Shown: positions 7,573-16,727 of the stretch, in pieces | Position numbering within the stretch: position 1 is the first letter of the stretch | How the letters are laid out: every line of letters begins with the position of its first letter | Source: Phormidium willei BDU 130791 | GTDB lineage: Bacteria; Cyanobacteriota; Cyanobacteriia; Cyanobacteriales; Geitlerinemataceae | Reading direction: 5' to 3' | Assembly (NCBI GenBank): GCA_001637315.1 | Contig: LSZA01000008.1 | Span: 1-64,000, forward strand | Length of the DNA stretch: 64,000 bases | Notes under the pieces: model-generated | Told to the model about the DNA's origin: nothing | What the model saw: the letters and a program-made list of their open reading frames with translations, nothing else | Databases searched by the model: none | Made by a program: the position numbers and the translations under genes

Positions 7573-8976
7573 TTAAGCTGTGGGAATCAAGGTTAAGAGA
7601 ACCCGAGCGACGGTAAAGTAAATCAGAACCCCCAACACATCGACGCAGGTGGTAATAAAAGGCGCTGACATCAACGCCGGATCGAAGCCTTGAGACTTAA
7701 AGAGAATCGGTAACGCCGCCCCAGAGGTTGACGCTAACACCGCAATGGCGATCAGACTGACACCGGCCGACAAAGAGATAATAATATCCCCCTGGAGGAC
7801 GTAAGCCCCCACCGTCACCAACGCTCCCAGCATACTGCCGAGCATGAGTCCGGCGATCGCCTCACGACGAATTAAGCGCCAAGCCCCCCCCGTCTGGATT
7901 TTGTCCATATTTAGCCCCCGAATAATCACCGTCGAAGACTGGGTTCCCACATTCCCACCGGTTCCAATCAGCAGGGGAATAAACATGGCTAATCCCACCA
8001 ATTGTTTGAGCGTTCCTTCATTAGCACGAATTACCGCACTTGTCAAGACATTGGTCACCAACAAAATTAACAGCCAGGAGGCCCGTTGGCGGGACACCCG
8101 AAACAGGTTCATCTGAAAGTAATCTTCACCATCGGATTGCAAGCCACCGAGAGCATAAATATCCTCGGTGGTTTCCCGTTCAATCACATCGATAATGTCA
8201 TCAACGGTGACAATCCCCACCAGTCGCTGTTCACTGTCAACGACGGGAACCGCAAGGAAGTCGTAGCGTTGAATGGTGCGGGCCACTTCCTCTTGGTCGG
8301 TACTGGTATGGACAAACACCGCATCGCGGTTCATAATCTCACCGACGGTTTGCTCGGGCTGAGCGACCACTAAATCTCGCAGAGAGAGGATTCCCGTCAG
8401 ATGGCGAGCCGCATCAGTCACATAGAGAGCATACACCGTCTCAGTGGTGTCCGCGAGACGACGAATCCGCTCCAGAGCCGCATTCACCGTTAAATGCTCC
8501 TTGAGGGAGATATACTCCGGGGTCATGATACGCCCGGCGGTGTCGGGTTGGTAGCCCAGCAGTAGGGAGGTGGCCTCCCGTTCGTTGGCGCTCAGATGAG
8601 TCAGGAGTTGACGCACTACTTTGGCGGGGAGTTCGTCAAACAGCCGCGCGCGATCGTCCGGAGACATCTGTTCGACTAACTCCCGGACCTCTTGGTTTTT
8701 AAACTCTTCTAATAGGGCCTGTTGTACCGAGCGATCGAGATGTTCATAGACCTCAGTAGCTTCGTCTTTGGGAAGAAGGCGGAAGGCGATCGCATGGAGG
8801 TTTTCCGGCAATTCGTGAATGACTTCCGCCACATCCACGGCTTGTACCGGAACCAGTAGCAGTTTAGCATCTTTGAGATTACCCTGTTCGAGAAAAATCT
8901 GAAGTTGCGATCGCACCAAGTCACGCAACTCCTCACGAGATGAAATCGATTGTGCGACGTCTTGACTTTGTACCAA
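7573..8976 (-). CDS. mgtE: Magnesium transporter MgtE (copy 1)
   Basis: 467 residues. An N-terminal MgtE_N superhelical domain (LPENLHAIAFRLLPKDEATEVYEHL, MSPDDRARLFDELPAKVVRQLL) precedes two CBS domains (GRIMTPEYISLKEH, VPVVDSEQRLVGIVTVDDIIDVIERE). Five C-terminal membrane helices carry the pore signature PLLIGTGGNVGTQSSTVIIRGL. The family forms a homodimeric, Mg2+-gated channel in the plasma membrane, gated by the cytosolic domains. It is a tandem paralogue of the next gene upstream (9077-10474), with long identical stretches in the CBS and pore regions. Confidence 0.95.
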   Translation of the reverse strand: MVQSQDVAQSISSREELRDLVRSQLQIFLEQGNLKDAKLLLVPVQAVDVAEVIHELPENLHAIAFRLLPKDEATEVYEHLDRSVQQALLEEFKNQEVRELVEQMSPDDRARLFDELPAKVVRQLLTHLSANEREATSLLLGYQPDTAGRIMTPEYISLKEHLTVNAALERIRRLADTTETVYALYVTDAARHLTGILSLRDLVVAQPEQTVGEIMNRDAVFVHTSTDQEEVARTIQRYDFLAVPVVDSEQRLVGIVTVDDIIDVIERETTEDIYALGGLQSDGEDYFQMNLFRVSRQRASWLLILLVTNVLTSAVIRANEGTLKQLVGLAMFIPLLIGTGGNVGTQSSTVIIRGLNMDKIQTGGAWRLIRREAIAGLMLGSMLGALVTVGAYVLQGDIIISLSAGVSLIAIAVLASTSGAALPILFKSQGFDPALMSAPFITTCVDVLGVLIYFTVARVLLTLIPTA

Positions 8977-9076
8977 GGTAATCCCTCCCTAACTCTGGTA
9001 AACCTAAATTTCTCAATCAATGTTGTTGATAAATTGCCTAAAATTGCCGGACTAAGATATATCGCCAATCCCGGTG

Positions 9077-10474
9077 TTAAACACGAATCAACACTCGTGC
9101 CACATAAAAGTAAATCAGAACCCCCAAAACATCCACACAGGTGGCAATAAAGGGGGCAGACATCAACGCCGGATCAAAACCTCGGGACTTAAAGAGCATC
9201 GGCAGAGCCGCCCCCGATGTCGCCGCCAGGGTCGTAATCCCCCATAAACTTAACCCAACAGTGACCGCTACGGCCCAGTCTCGTTGCACCAGATAAGCGC
9301 CGACGACCACCAACGCCCCCATCATCAGCCCCAAAACAATCCCCACCAAGGCTTCACGGCGAATAATCTGCCAAGAGATCATATCTCGAATTTTCTCGGT
9401 ACTCAGACCCCGAATGACAACCGTCGAAGATTGAGTGCCAACATTTCCCCCCGTACCAATGAGCAGAGGAATAAACATCGCTAAGCTCACCACTCGTTCG
9501 AGAATTGCCTCATTAGCGTTAATAATCCCTCCCGTGAGAATATTGGTTAACAACAAGATCAACAGCCAAGAGACGCGCCGCTTCGAGATGCGAAATAAAC
9601 TCATCTGAAAGTAGTTTTCGCGATCGGCTTGCACTGCACCGAGGGCATAAATATCTTCGGTGGTTTCTCGTTCGAGAACATCAATAATGTCATCCACGGT
9701 GACAATTCCCACCAGCCGCTGTTCACTATCAACAACGGGAACCGCGAGAAAATCATAGCGTTGGATGGTACGAGCGACTTCCTCTTGGTCGGTACTGGTA
9801 TGTACAAAGACCACATCCTCGGTCATAATCTCGCCAATGGTCTGTTCGGGTTCAGCCGTGACGAGATCGCGCAGGGAGAGGATACCCGTTAAATGGCGAT
9901 CGCTATCGGTGACGTAGAGGGCGTAAATGGTTTCCGTGATGTTGGCGAGGCTACGAATCCGCTCAAAGGCGCGGTTGATGGTGAAATGCTCTTTGAGGGA
10001 GACATATTCTGGGGTCATGATGCGCCCGGCGGTGTTGGGTTCATAGCCGAGAAGCAGTGAGGTGGCTTGACGTTCGCTAGAACTGAGTTCTTTGAGTAAT
10101 CGCCGTACCAGGTTCACGGGGAGTTCGTCGAGAAGTCGGACCCGGTCATCGGGGGACATTTGGTCGATGAGATCTCGCAGTTCCTGGTTTTTAAATTCTT
10201 CGATCAGCGTCTGCTGTACCTTGGAGTCAAGATGCTCGTAAATCTCGGTGGATTTGTCTTTAGGGAGCAGGCGAAAGGCAATCGCATGAAGGGTTTGGGG
10301 CAATCCTTCGATCGCCTCGGCGGCGTCGGCCGGGAGTACGGGAACCAGCAGGGTTTTCGCCCCCTGGAAGTTACCCTGTTCGAGAAACATCTGGAGTTGC
10401 GATCGCACTAACTCTCGCAACTCTTGACGGGATGACCGTTCTTCAACGGACGTGGTGTTCTGATTGTCAACCAT
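9077..10474 (-). CDS. mgtE: Magnesium transporter MgtE (copy 2)
   Basis: 465 residues with the same architecture as its neighbour: MgtE_N (LPKDKSTEIYEHLDS, MSPDDRVRLLDELPVNLVRRLL), CBS pair (IMTEDVVFVHTSTDQEEVARTIQRYDFLAVPV... VTVDDIIDVLERE) and pore (LLIGTGGNVGTQSST). The two copies are on the same strand, 100 bp apart. They are most alike in the second CBS domain and pore and most different at the N-terminus and in the last helices. This points to an old tandem duplication, perhaps kept uniform by conversion. Different sensor domains could give them different magnesium set-points. Confidence 0.95.
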   Translation of the reverse strand: MVDNQNTTSVEERSSRQELRELVRSQLQMFLEQGNFQGAKTLLVPVLPADAAEAIEGLPQTLHAIAFRLLPKDKSTEIYEHLDSKVQQTLIEEFKNQELRDLIDQMSPDDRVRLLDELPVNLVRRLLKELSSSERQATSLLLGYEPNTAGRIMTPEYVSLKEHFTINRAFERIRSLANITETIYALYVTDSDRHLTGILSLRDLVTAEPEQTIGEIMTEDVVFVHTSTDQEEVARTIQRYDFLAVPVVDSEQRLVGIVTVDDIIDVLERETTEDIYALGAVQADRENYFQMSLFRISKRRVSWLLILLLTNILTGGIINANEAILERVVSLAMFIPLLIGTGGNVGTQSSTVVIRGLSTEKIRDMISWQIIRREALVGIVLGLMMGALVVVGAYLVQRDWAVAVTVGLSLWGITTLAATSGAALPMLFKSRGFDPALMSAPFIATCVDVLGVLIYFYVARVLIRV

Positions 10475-11077
10475 AGCGGCCCCCCTCGCCTTCTACAAAA
10501 AATACGGATGCTTCAGATCTAGGCAATCCTAATTTAGTGTAAGGGCTGTTGGTCCCAAGAGGATGCGATCGCCGCCCAAAATCTATCTCCTGAACCTAGA
10601 GAAAGGGGGAATCCACCTCATATCCCTCTCAAGGGAATCGGAAAATCGGGCAATAACACCGAGGAGTGGGTCATCGCCACGTGAAACAATCTCGGTCCGG
10701 TTGAACGGGCTAAATCCTGCGGCGAGGGCAGGTGCAATACACCGATATGCACAGCAGCATAAACCACAATAATAAAACTGAGGACAATGCGATGCCAGAT
10801 TAGCATCATGTCCTCAACGGGGGATTGGCTGAAGTTCTCATGGGTTCTCATCAGTCTGACCTCTACTTGATTTTTAACAACGTCGTTATGAGTCAGTAGA
10901 TGGTTCCACCCTGGGGAACCGTTGCTTCCCACTGGTTAAATTAGACTGCGAAAGATCCCGATAAGTTCCACGGCGAATCTTTCGGTACATTCACGGATTA
11001 CCCTAGCAATTTCCCAGTTTGAATTGACTGATTTGCGAGTCATCTGCAAGTCATCCACAGAGAATAATGCGTTTCTC
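10475..11077. other. Intergenic region between mgtE copy 2 and the pentapeptide gene
   Basis: Apart from the weak small frame at 10618-10851, nothing is supported here. I see no RNA gene, repeat array or clear terminator. Confidence 0.5.
10618..10851 (-). CDS. Possible small membrane protein
   Basis: An open frame of about 77 residues, taking ATG at 10851 (MRTHENFSQSPVED) as the start. It has one clear hydrophobic helix (IWHRIVLSFIIVVYAAVHIGVL), then a polar tail. No family is recognised. It stands alone between mgtE and the pentapeptide gene, and it could be a chance frame. An upstream in-frame start at 10932 would add an unconvincing N-terminus. Confidence 0.35.
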   Translation of the reverse strand: MRTHENFSQSPVEDMMLIWHRIVLSFIIVVYAAVHIGVLHLPSPQDLARSTGPRLFHVAMTHSSVLLPDFPIPLRGI

Positions 11078-12082
11078 TTAAGCATGAACTGAGCCATCAG
11101 GAAGTGTCACCCCATCCAGACGTGCCTCTTGTAAATCGGCGCCAATTAAACCCGCACCTCGTAAGCTGGCCCCGCGCAAATCCGCACCTCGTAAATTGGC
11201 GCCGTCTAAATCAGCGCCCCAAAGATAGGCTCCCCGTAAATCAGCACCACTTAAATCGGCTCCATTCAGTTGTGCCAAATTGAGATTACTATGGCTCAAA
11301 TCCGCATGACGCAAATCGGCTTCGCGCAAATCCGTTTTCATTAAATTGGCATGAATCAGACGACTACCGCGCAAATTCGCCTCATTGAGTTTACTCTGCT
11401 GTAAATTCGCCTCATTGAGGTGACTGTTACGCAATTGACCTTGCTGAAGATTACTGCCCGTAAAATTCGCACCAACGAGCTTGGCACCACTCAATTTAAT
11501 CTCTTGCAATTCCATGCCAACAAATTCAATGTCATTGAGTTCTAAGCCATTCATCCACGCCGCTTTCAGCTTAACGCCATTGAGTTGAGCGCCCCGCAAG
11601 TTGGCACCGCTCAAACGAGCGCCATTGAGGTTGGTCCAGTTGAGATTCGCATTCGCCAGATTCGCTGATCTCAAATTGATGCCATCGAGATTGGCCCCAC
11701 AAAGATTGACTCCCGGAAGATTAGCCCGATAGAGACTCACTCCCCGCAAACTCGCGCCACTGAGTTTTGCACCGTCTAAATCCGCTTGAATTAACTGAGC
11801 GCCTTGGAGGTTGGCTTTGGTTAAATCCGCTTCAATGAGAGACCCTTGTTTGAGTTTAACAAAACTCAAGTTAGCACTATATAAAAATGCTCCATTGAGC
11901 TTGCTAGCAACCAAAAAACAGCGTTCAAGATGGGCACGAGCTAATGAAGCATCAACCAAGTTGGAATCGGAAAAGTCGCAGCGAACTAAGGTGGCTCCAA
12001 TGAGATTAGCAGACCGTAAGTCTACACGGCGAAAGTTGCGTTCTCCGGCTAGATAGCGTTGAACAATATCATCACAATTCAT
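11078..12082 (-). CDS. Pentapeptide-repeat protein
   Basis: 334 residues, almost entirely A(D/N)LXX-type pentapeptides (for example LRSANLIGATLVRCDFSDS, ADLSGADLRGAYLWGADL). These are expected to form a right-handed quadrilateral beta helix. A short N-terminal helix (MNCDDIVQRYLAGERNFRRVDL) matches that of the second pentapeptide protein at 24194-24754, with the shared RYxAGERNFRxxDL. No signal peptide or membrane segment is visible. Such proteins abound in cyanobacteria and most have no assigned function. A DNA-gyrase-mimic role is known only for some members and is not suggested here. Confidence 0.9.
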   Translation of the reverse strand: MNCDDIVQRYLAGERNFRRVDLRSANLIGATLVRCDFSDSNLVDASLARAHLERCFLVASKLNGAFLYSANLSFVKLKQGSLIEADLTKANLQGAQLIQADLDGAKLSGASLRGVSLYRANLPGVNLCGANLDGINLRSANLANANLNWTNLNGARLSGANLRGAQLNGVKLKAAWMNGLELNDIEFVGMELQEIKLSGAKLVGANFTGSNLQQGQLRNSHLNEANLQQSKLNEANLRGSRLIHANLMKTDLREADLRHADLSHSNLNLAQLNGADLSGADLRGAYLWGADLDGANLRGADLRGASLRGAGLIGADLQEARLDGVTLPDGSVHA

Positions 12083-12497
12083 AGTAAAACTCCTTCTCTC
12101 AACTTAGGATCGTACGCTGGGTGACGACCTCTAAATGATGGGTCATATGGCTGAGATCAGAGTTCAGGGATTAAAAACTCTCAGTACTTTTACTGAGTTT
12201 TGAATTGGACTAATCATGGATCACATCGAGGGCCATGATGGGTGTTGCGGTAATGATTCGCCCAAGAAAATAATCCGCATCTGATCTCTTCATCATTGTA
12301 AAAGCTTGTTTAAGATTTTGCGATCGCACGTTAATAATGTTAACAAATTGCGACAAAACGACGGTAACTCTTGGCAAAATCACTCAATCTTCCGAAAAGC
12401 TTAAGCATTTATACTGGGTGATCAGGGTTGTGCAGGAATTGTTTTTTTAATCAACACAAACGCAAGACAAACATAGAGCGATCGCCCAAAAAGTAGC
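12083..12497. other. Intergenic region upstream of nrdA
   Basis: No gene is seen. It holds the divergent upstream regions of the pentapeptide gene and nrdA. An AT-rich stretch around 12410 (TATACT) could be part of a promoter, but I cannot place start sites. Confidence 0.4.
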
Positions 12498-12513
12498 ACA
12501 CTATATCTGGTGA
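12498..12513 (+). promoter_or_regulatory. NrdR box 1 upstream of nrdA
   Basis: ACACTATATCTGGTGA matches the NrdR consensus palindrome (ACACWATATWTWGTGT-like), strongly in its left half. It lies 42 bp, about four helical turns, from a second box. Paired boxes at this kind of spacing are the usual arrangement for the ATP/dATP-sensing repressor NrdR. Confidence 0.7.
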
Positions 12514-12539
12514 ATCAAGTCTGTTTTATTTCCCAAAAA

Positions 12540-12555
12540 ACACTATATACTGGAT
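12540..12555 (+). promoter_or_regulatory. NrdR box 2 upstream of nrdA
   Basis: ACACTATATACTGGAT is the second NrdR-like palindrome. Its left ten bases are nearly identical to those of box 1 (ACACTATAT). Both boxes lie upstream of ATG 12651. This argues against an earlier in-frame GTG at 12510 as the translation start. Confidence 0.7.
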
Positions 12556-12650
12556 CGAGTCCGTGGAGATTAGGCTTGGGAGTGACGCGATTCCTCCCCA
12601 GATCCCCTGAGACGATTGAAACCACTGTGAGTAGAGCTAGTACAGCACTT

Positions 12651-13565
12651 ATGACGACAGTCCCCATGCACTCAACCTTAGAACTCAACGCCATTGCCAC
12701 CCAAGCTGCCAAGATTTCCGTCATTCGCCGGGATGGCTCGTCCACCCCGCTCGACGTCACGAAAATCCGGCGTGTGGTCAACTGGGCCTGTGAAGGACTT
12801 GAGGCTAGTCCCATTGCCCTAGAAGCTGGACTCACCGCTCGACTGCGGACTGGGGTGACGACACGGGACATTCAAAACAACCTCATCAGCTGCGCCTTGG
12901 AAATGTGTTCGCCTGGGGAGCCGGATTGGCGCTATGTGGCGGGACGACTCCATATCTGGAGCCTGTGGAAAGACACCCTTGTCAGTCGGGGCTATCAATA
13001 TGGTGACTACGCTCGTACCGTGTTCGCCAAGGTGCAGTGCCAACAGTATGACTCTCGTATTCTGACGTACACCCTGGATGAACTGCAAGCGGCCTCAGAG
13101 TGGATTAACCCAGACTGGGACATGGACTACGACTATGCCGGGGCGGTATTGCTGACGAAACGCTATCTGTTGCCCGACGAACTCCCCCAGGAAGCCCTGC
13201 TCACCTGTGCCTTGTTGTTGGCATCCGTCGAGGCTCCCGATGAACGCCTCAAATGGGCTAAACGCTTCTATGAAGCCATTGCCACCCGTAAGGTTTCTCT
13301 CGCCACCCCGATTTTAGCGAATCTTCGAGTTCCCGGCGGCTCCCTCTCCTCCTGTTTCATCGCCGCCATGGATGACAACCTCGAAAGCATTTTTGAAACC
13401 ATCACCGACACGGCCCGCATTTCCAAAAATGGCGGTGGGGTTGGAGTCAACGTCAGCCGCATCCGCGCCACCGGCTCTTGGGTGATGGGCAAACCCAATG
13501 CTTCGGGTGGGGTGATTCCTTGGATTAAACTCCTCAACGATACGGCGATCGCAGTCAATCAGGGT
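12651..13565 (+). CDS. nrdA: Ribonucleotide reductase large subunit NrdA, exon 1 (305 codons)
   Basis: NrdA reduces ribonucleotides to deoxyribonucleotides together with NrdB. Exon 1 holds an N-terminal ATP-cone (ISVIRRDGSSTPLDVTKIRR to VAGRLHIW), which senses ATP and dATP, and the start of the catalytic barrel. The barrel part includes the first redox cysteine in GGSLSSCFIAAMDD and SKNGGGVGVNVSRIR. The coding frame ends in NQG at 13565. Reading on gives only K and a stop, because a group I intron begins. Joining exon 2 restores the conserved NQG-GRRAGAVTV. The spliced, intein-free protein would be about 758 residues, normal for the family. ATG 12651 is preferred because earlier starts overlap the NrdR boxes; ATG 12666 is possible. 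Confidence 0.92.
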
Positions 13566-13876
13566 AAATAATCTGCCCCTTCCGTCAGCAATGGCGGTAG
13601 CAAACTCCTCTAATTGCTGGGAACTCTCTAAACATAGAGATAATCAGCAGCCAAAGGAATAATTATGAAGGCTATAAAATCCCGCTCATCCTGGGGTCAT
13701 CTGTATCATGATTATTTCAAGGTTCAACGACCAGAGCGTGATGGCTCGTAGCCTCAAGTGAGGCGAAATGGGGAGGCTCCTTACGGGAGTGTGATATGGT
13801 CTGATCTATCTGGTGACAGGTAGCAGTTGCCGAAAGGGAACGGGCTAAGACTAACGACCTTAGCTGAACGTAAATG
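13566..13876 (+). ncRNA. Group I intron 1 of nrdA (ORF-less, 311 nt)
   Basis: It lies between codons for NQG and GRRAG and shows the conserved core: P element around 13611-13626 (AATTGCTGGGAA), Q 13641-13652 (AATCAGCAGCC), R 13719-13735 (GGTTCAACGACCAGA) and S 13789-13805 (GATATGGTCTGATC). The 5' exon ends in AGGGT and pairs with GCCCC in the intron, giving a P1 with the required U-G pair. The intron ends in G (13876). TCT before the guide can form a short P10 with GGA of exon 2. Insertion phase is 0. Its last ~90 nt strongly resemble those of nrdB intron 2. Confidence 0.88.
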
Positions 13877-13963
13877 GGACGACGCGCCGGCGCAGTCACG
13901 GTAAGCCTAGATAGTTGGCACTTAGACATTCCTGAATTTCTCGAATGTCAAACAGAGAATGGT
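13877..13963 (+). CDS. nrdA: NrdA exon 2 (29 codons)
   Basis: An 87-nt exon between two group I introns. It encodes GRRAGAVTVSLDSWHLDIPE and FLECQTENG, a universally conserved part of the NrdA barrel. It has no start codon and is closed by a TAA just past the 5' site of the next intron, so gene finders are likely to miss it. It joins in phase 0 on both sides. Confidence 0.9.
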
Positions 13964-14287
13964 TAATGTTTAGCCCGTTATGTCAGTAATGGCATAATTG
14001 CACCCCCTGAATTGCTGGGAACCCCTAAAGCTGTCCTAACCACAACATAGCTAGAAATAGCAAGTGTGACGGTCGAAAATAGAGCAGATGTAACAATGGG
14101 CAATCAGCAGCCGAGGTTCTCTAAGATGAATCAGGTTCAACGACTATTCCGTCAGGAAGTACATTCAAGCGAATGGAAGTAGGGGGAATCCTAGATCTAG
14201 GATTAAGATATAGTCTGGTCTTACGCGAAAGTGTGAGTCGTCCAAACTGGACAGTCTTGACGTAGCGAATCAAGATGAACACAAACG
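13964..14287 (+). ncRNA. Group I intron 2 of nrdA (ORF-less, 324 nt)
   Basis: It splits the conserved QTENG-DQRRKAYDIF. Core elements: P around 14008-14024 (GAATTGCTGGGAACCC), Q 14101-14112 (CAATCAGCAGCC), R 14131-14150 (GGTTCAACGAC) and S 14205-14220 (AAGATATAGTCTGGTC). The 5' exon ends in U (GGT). P1 with GCCCGTT works if one C is bulged. The last intron base is G 14287. Phase 0, no reading frame inside. The P and Q regions are close to those of nrdA intron 1 and nrdB intron 1, so the three share ancestry. Confidence 0.85.
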
Positions 14288-16675
14288 GATCAACGACGCA
14301 AAGCCTACGATATTTTTCCTCAATTCGTCATCAGTGATGAGTTTATGCGGCGGGTTGTCAAAGCGGAAATCTGGACGTTGGTTGACCCCTATGAAGTGCG
14401 GGATAAACTTGGCATTGAACTGGCTGAATTATGGGGAGAAGCATTTGAAGCCGCTTACCGGGATATCGAAGCCAGCTTAGGAGACACCATTACGCTTTAC
14501 AAACAAGTCAAGGCGCGGGACTTGTTTAAGCACATCATGCGGACTCAAGTCGAAACCGGGATGCCCTATCTCTGGTTCAAAGACACCGCCAACCGCGCCA
14601 ATCCGAATAAACACGAGGGTTATATTCCGGGAGGGAATTTATGTCAAGAATCCTGGTCTAATGTAAAACCGGGGACAGAGGCGCACACTTGTTTGGCGGC
14701 CGGGACAAAAGTGCTGACCGATAAAGGTTGGCAGAAAATTGAAGACTGCGACGGAGCCAACGTTTTTGTTCCATTTCGTTCCGATAAAGAATTTATCCCC
14801 GAGGAACACTTTGAACCAGCTCAGCTCATCGACAACGGCGTGCGTTCTGTATATCGCATCACCTTGAAAAACGGATTTCAGATTGATGCAACAGATAACC
14901 ACAAATTTTTAGTACGCCACGGCTCGCAAAATCGCTATCGTCGCTGGGTGGAACTTGGAGAGATCCAGGTAGGAGAGCGCTTGGAAATCAACGTTCCGAC
15001 CCAAGCCTTGCCTGGCGTTGAACCCATCGAGCAATATAATCTAGAGGATTTGGCAATCGGCTGGCTACTTGGTGATGGATGGATGCGCCCCCGCTCGATC
15101 GGAATGTGTTTCGCGCCGGAGGAAGACTACGCACTCGAAACCGTCGCACCGGTATTTGAAGAAATGCACTGTCAAGCACAAACTCGACCTGGCGGTCATG
15201 CTCGGACGACGCTGAAGGTTTACACAGACCAACGGACTGGTGTCAAGTCGATCACATCTGGAAAACTGGGCTTGCAAGATTGGCTTGATACCAACTATGG
15301 TCTTCATGTTGCCAAAGGGCCTTCTAAGCGACTTGGGGAGCGGATCAAAACACTTCCAGCTCATCGCAAAGCGAGTATTTTAAGCGGTTTGTTCAGTGCA
15401 GACGGCTGTGTGACTTGTCCGTCTAATTCCCGTAATTATCCAGTAATTCGTCTCAGCAGCGCGAGCTTAGAACTGCTGAACGATGTCCGAGAGTGTCTGG
15501 TTGAATTTGGAATTCCTTGCAGTGTTGAATATCGATACCTCAGCGATCGAGATCGTTCTCAAGGGTCTTTAACCATTAACGGAGCAGCGGCACAACGTTT
15601 TATTGATTATATTGGGTTTGGTCTGCAACCGCAAAAACAACAGCGCTGGATGGAGAACCACAAGCCCAAGCGTCAATCCTTCAATACCTATCGCCGTACT
15701 TCAGAAATCGTATCCATTGAGGCAGTTGGAGAAACTCAAGTTTACGATCTCAGTATTCCGAACGGTCATCACTTCGTTGCAGAAGGTATTGTGACTCACA
15801 ATTGCAATCTCGATAGCCTGAATCTCGCCAACATTGACGCCAAGGAACTCCCCGAGATCTGTGAAATTGCCGTTCGTATTCTCGACAACACCATCGAGAT
15901 TACCCAAACCCCCTTCGCCGCCAGCGAAACTCACAATGACAAATATCGCACTATTGGTGTTGGGGCCATGGGATTGGCAGATTGGCTCGCCAAACGGAAA
16001 CTCTCCTATAGCCATATCGAGGAGATTGACCATCTCTTTGAAGATATCGGTTATTATTGCACCGAAGCCTCCATGAAACTGGCACGGGAACGAGGCGCCT
16101 ATGCCGCATTTTCCGGGAGTGAATGGAGTCGGGGACATCTGATTGGGGCCAAACCGGTGTCCTGGTTTGATGAGCATTCTCGTCATCCCCAACGCTGGCA
16201 ACAGCTTTCCCAGGATATTCAACGCCATGGGATTCGTAACTCTCATATTACGGCGATCGCCCCCAACACTTCCTCCTCCCTAGTTCAAGGCTGCACCGCC
16301 AGCATTCTCCCCACCTACAGCCGCTTTTTCTACGACAAATGGGCCAAAGGAACCGTTCCCATTGCGCCGCCTTATATTAAGGATCGCTTCTGGTACTACA
16401 CGGAAAACAAATCCATTCCTCAAACCCAAGTCGTCAAAGCGGTTGCCACGATGCAGCAATGGATTGATACGGGAATTTCCATGGAGTTGATGTTTAACCT
16501 CAATGCTGGGATTTATTTCCCCAATGAGCCGGAGCGCAGTATTAAAGCTAAGGATATTTTTGAAACCTTAGTCTTGGCTTGGGAGTCCGGTTGTAAGGCG
16601 ATTTACTACATTCGCACTGTTCAGAAGGACAATTTCAAAGAATCCGGAGATGGCTGTGTCTCTTGTGCCAATTAA
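14288..16675 (+). CDS. nrdA: NrdA exon 3 with in-frame intein (134 + 371 + 290 codons)
   Basis: The exon starts at GAT (DQRRKAYDIFPQFVISDEF) and includes GGNLCQESW, the active-site cysteine that forms the thiyl radical. The sequence EAHT is then followed by an intein (14690-15802) and resumes with CNLDSLNLANI, whose first Cys is both the intein +1 residue and a redox-active cysteine. The C-extein carries IAPNTSSSLVQGCTASILP, the conserved barrel tyrosine region, and ends GDGCVSCAN. That CxxC is the C-terminal thiol pair that re-reduces the active site. Functional NrdA therefore needs two RNA splicing events and one protein splicing event. A strong terminator follows at 16701. Confidence 0.93.
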   Translation, partial: DQRRKAYDIFPQFVISDEFMRRVVKAEIWTLVDPYEVRDKLGIELAELWGEAFEAAYRDIEASLGDTITLYKQVKARDLFKHIMRTQVETGMPYLWFKDTANRANPNKHEGYIPGGNLCQESWSNVKPGTEAHTCLAAGTKVLTDKGWQKIEDCDGANVFVPFRSDKEFIPEEHFEPAQLIDNGVRSVYRITLKNGFQIDATDNHKFLVRHGSQNRYRRWVELGEIQVGERLEINVPTQALPGVEPIEQYNLEDLAIGWLLGDGWMRPRSIGMCFAPEEDYALETVAPVFEEMHCQAQTRPGGHARTTLKVYTDQRTGVKSITSGKLGLQDWLDTNYGLHVAKGPSKRLGERIKTLPAHRKASILSGLFSADGCVTCPSNSRNYPVIRLSSASLELLNDVRECLVEFGIPCSVEYRYLSDRDRSQGSLTINGAAAQRFIDYIGFGLQPQKQQRWMENHKPKRQSFNTYRRTSEIVSIEAVGETQVYDLSIPNGHHFVAEGIVTHNCNLDSLNLANIDAKELPEICEIAVRILDNTIEITQTPFAASETHNDKYRTIGVGAMGLADWLAKRKLSYSHIEEIDHLFEDIGYYCTEASMKLARERGAYAAFSGSEWSRGHLIGAKPVSWFDEHSRHPQRWQQLSQDIQRHGIRNSHITAIAPNTSSSLVQGCTASILPTYSRFFYDKWAKGTVPIAPPYIKDRFWYYTENKSIPQTQVVKAVATMQQWIDTGISMELMFNLNAGIYFPNEPERSIKAKDIFETLVLAWESGCKAIYYIRTVQKDNFKESGDGCVSCAN
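14690..15802 (+). mobile_element. LAGLIDADG-type intein in NrdA (371 residues)
   Basis: It begins with Cys1 (CLAAGTKVLTDKGW), has a block B-like DNHKFLV, and ends VYDLSIPNGHHFVAEGIVTHN with the His-Asn needed for C-terminal cleavage, followed by Cys+1. Two dodecapeptides of a LAGLIDADG/DOD homing endonuclease are visible: IGWLLGDGWM and LSGLFSADGCV, each with its acidic residue. Both splicing and homing activities look intact. It sits between EAHT and CNLDSLN, immediately before a catalytic cysteine. Inteins in this enzyme are known from Trichodesmium and other cyanobacteria. Confidence 0.93.
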
Positions 16676-16700
16676 GTCGCGAGTCTAGCTGGATTGTCTA

Positions 16701-16727
16701 AGGCGTACTTCGGTACGTCTTTTTTTT
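16701..16727 (+). terminator. Rho-independent terminator after nrdA
   Basis: AGGCGTAC, a TTCG tetraloop and GTACGTCT form an 8-bp stem (with one G-T pair), followed by seven further T residues. It lies 25 bp after the nrdA stop. Confidence 0.9.

Noticed and set aside
12510-12650. Earlier GTG start for nrdA giving 47 more residues
   Set aside because: It overlaps NrdR box 1 and places box 2 inside the coding sequence. The extra residues do not resemble NrdA.
13717-13929. Minus-strand frame inside nrdA intron 1
   Set aside because: It is antisense to the ribozyme core and exon 2 and has no nuclease motif; the intron is taken as ORF-less.
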